From: Phoronis australis
Taxonomy: Eukaryota > Phoronida > Phoronidae
NCBI GenBank assembly: GCA_002633005.1
Contig: NMRA01000561.1
Coordinates: 72,570-118,514 of the forward strand
Direction of reading: 5' to 3'
Length of the DNA: 45,945 nt
Part shown: positions 45,731 to 45,945 of the stretch, piece by piece
Layout: the number at the start of each line of letters is the position of its first letter
How positions within the stretch are numbered: position 1 is the stretch's first letter
Program-made: the position numbers and the translations under genes
The notes under the pieces: model-generated
The model's database searches: none
Seen by the model: only the letters and a program-made list of their open reading frames with translations
What the model was told of the DNA's origin: nothing

Positions 45731-45840
45731 ACGTTCGCGAGAGGACCGGCGTTGTTCTCGCGAACGGGGTCACGTTCGCGAGAGAACACGTGTTGTCTTC
45801 TCGCAAACGCAAACTAACTAACGTTCGCAAGAGGCCAAAA
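45731..45840. promoter_or_regulatory. Cluster of CGTTCGCGAGAG palindromes with E-box
   Basis: CGTTCGCGAGAG occurs at 45732 and 45773, its complement CTCGCGAACG at 45757, and variants at 45800 and 45822. GTTCTCGCGAACG and CGTTCGCGAGAGAAC form arms around a 6-bp spacer. ACACGTGT is at 45786. The motif resembles the TCTCGCGAGA element of CpG-type promoters, and a CRE (TGACGTCA) lies at about 45921. It may be the promoter of a divergent neighbour beyond 45945, or part of a repeat. Confidence 0.35.
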
Positions 45841-45945
45841 ATGAACCCAATGAGAAAACGCAAAACTCCAACTTAGTTAAAAGAGATTTTTAAAAAAGGT
45901 TTTGTCGTTTCACCCGCTGATGACGTCATGCCCCACTATGCCAGG

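Overview
The window is animal (metazoan) genomic DNA and is almost entirely one gene. On the minus strand, 21 exons with GT-AG borders and continuous phase run from a start codon at 44651 down to 3020. They encode about 906 residues of syndetin (VPS50, also called CCDC132). Syndetin is the subunit that makes the EARP tethering complex, with VPS51, VPS52 and VPS53, distinct from GARP. EARP acts in endosomal recycling and dense-core vesicle biology. Only the last exon, about 40 C-terminal residues by comparison with vertebrate syndetin, appears to lie beyond the left edge. The host looks like an intron-rich marine invertebrate, either a non-vertebrate deuterostome or a lophotrochozoan. This is judged from close similarity to vertebrate syndetin, introns averaging about 2 kb, and the repeat mix (L1/Tx1 LINE, Penelope-like, piggyBac, TTAA-flanked THAP transposon, hAT-like). 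I cannot name the species.

Layout, left to right. 1-2700: GT microsatellite, then a degenerate tandem repeat whose roughly 145-bp subunits each carry a CTCF-like motif. 3020-3977: exons 21 and 20. 4370-6585: dead L1/Tx1-type LINE, then a 16-bp minisatellite. 6828-6986: exon 19. 7400-12090: intron 18, with a small inverted-repeat element, a broken piggyBac transposase split by a TTAA-flanked element with a THAP-like fragment, and a Penelope-type GIY-YIG fragment. 12314-15404: exons 18-15, with three minisatellites (20, 44 and 26 bp). The 26-bp array overlaps the 5' splice site of exon 16. 16150-22199: exons 14 and 13, separated by a 5.1-kb DNA transposon with long inverted ends. 22552-27035: exons 12-7, with a 52-bp duplication that copies a splice donor and 46-bp and 30-bp minisatellites. 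28070-30071: a second THAP-element end and a 1.4-kb TA-flanked element. 30896-32808: exons 6-4 and a 32-bp minisatellite. 33170-34190: another CTCF-motif repeat copy and a cysteine-rich protein relic. 37743-41461: exons 3 and 2 around a 2.5-kb hAT-like element. 41700-44380: fold-back elements, one with a tRNA-like core. 44610-44651: exon 1. 44652-45945: 5' flank with a CLEAR-type E-box, a hairpin, and a cluster of CGTTCGCGAGAG palindromes plus a CRE.

No second functional protein gene is visible. All other coding-like signal comes from decayed transposable elements or from minisatellites that happen to be open in several frames. The most interesting features are regulatory or structural: the CTCF-motif array, the splice donor inside a minisatellite, a duplicated donor, and inverted repeats flanking exons 2-3. 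All functional claims about these are inference from sequence.
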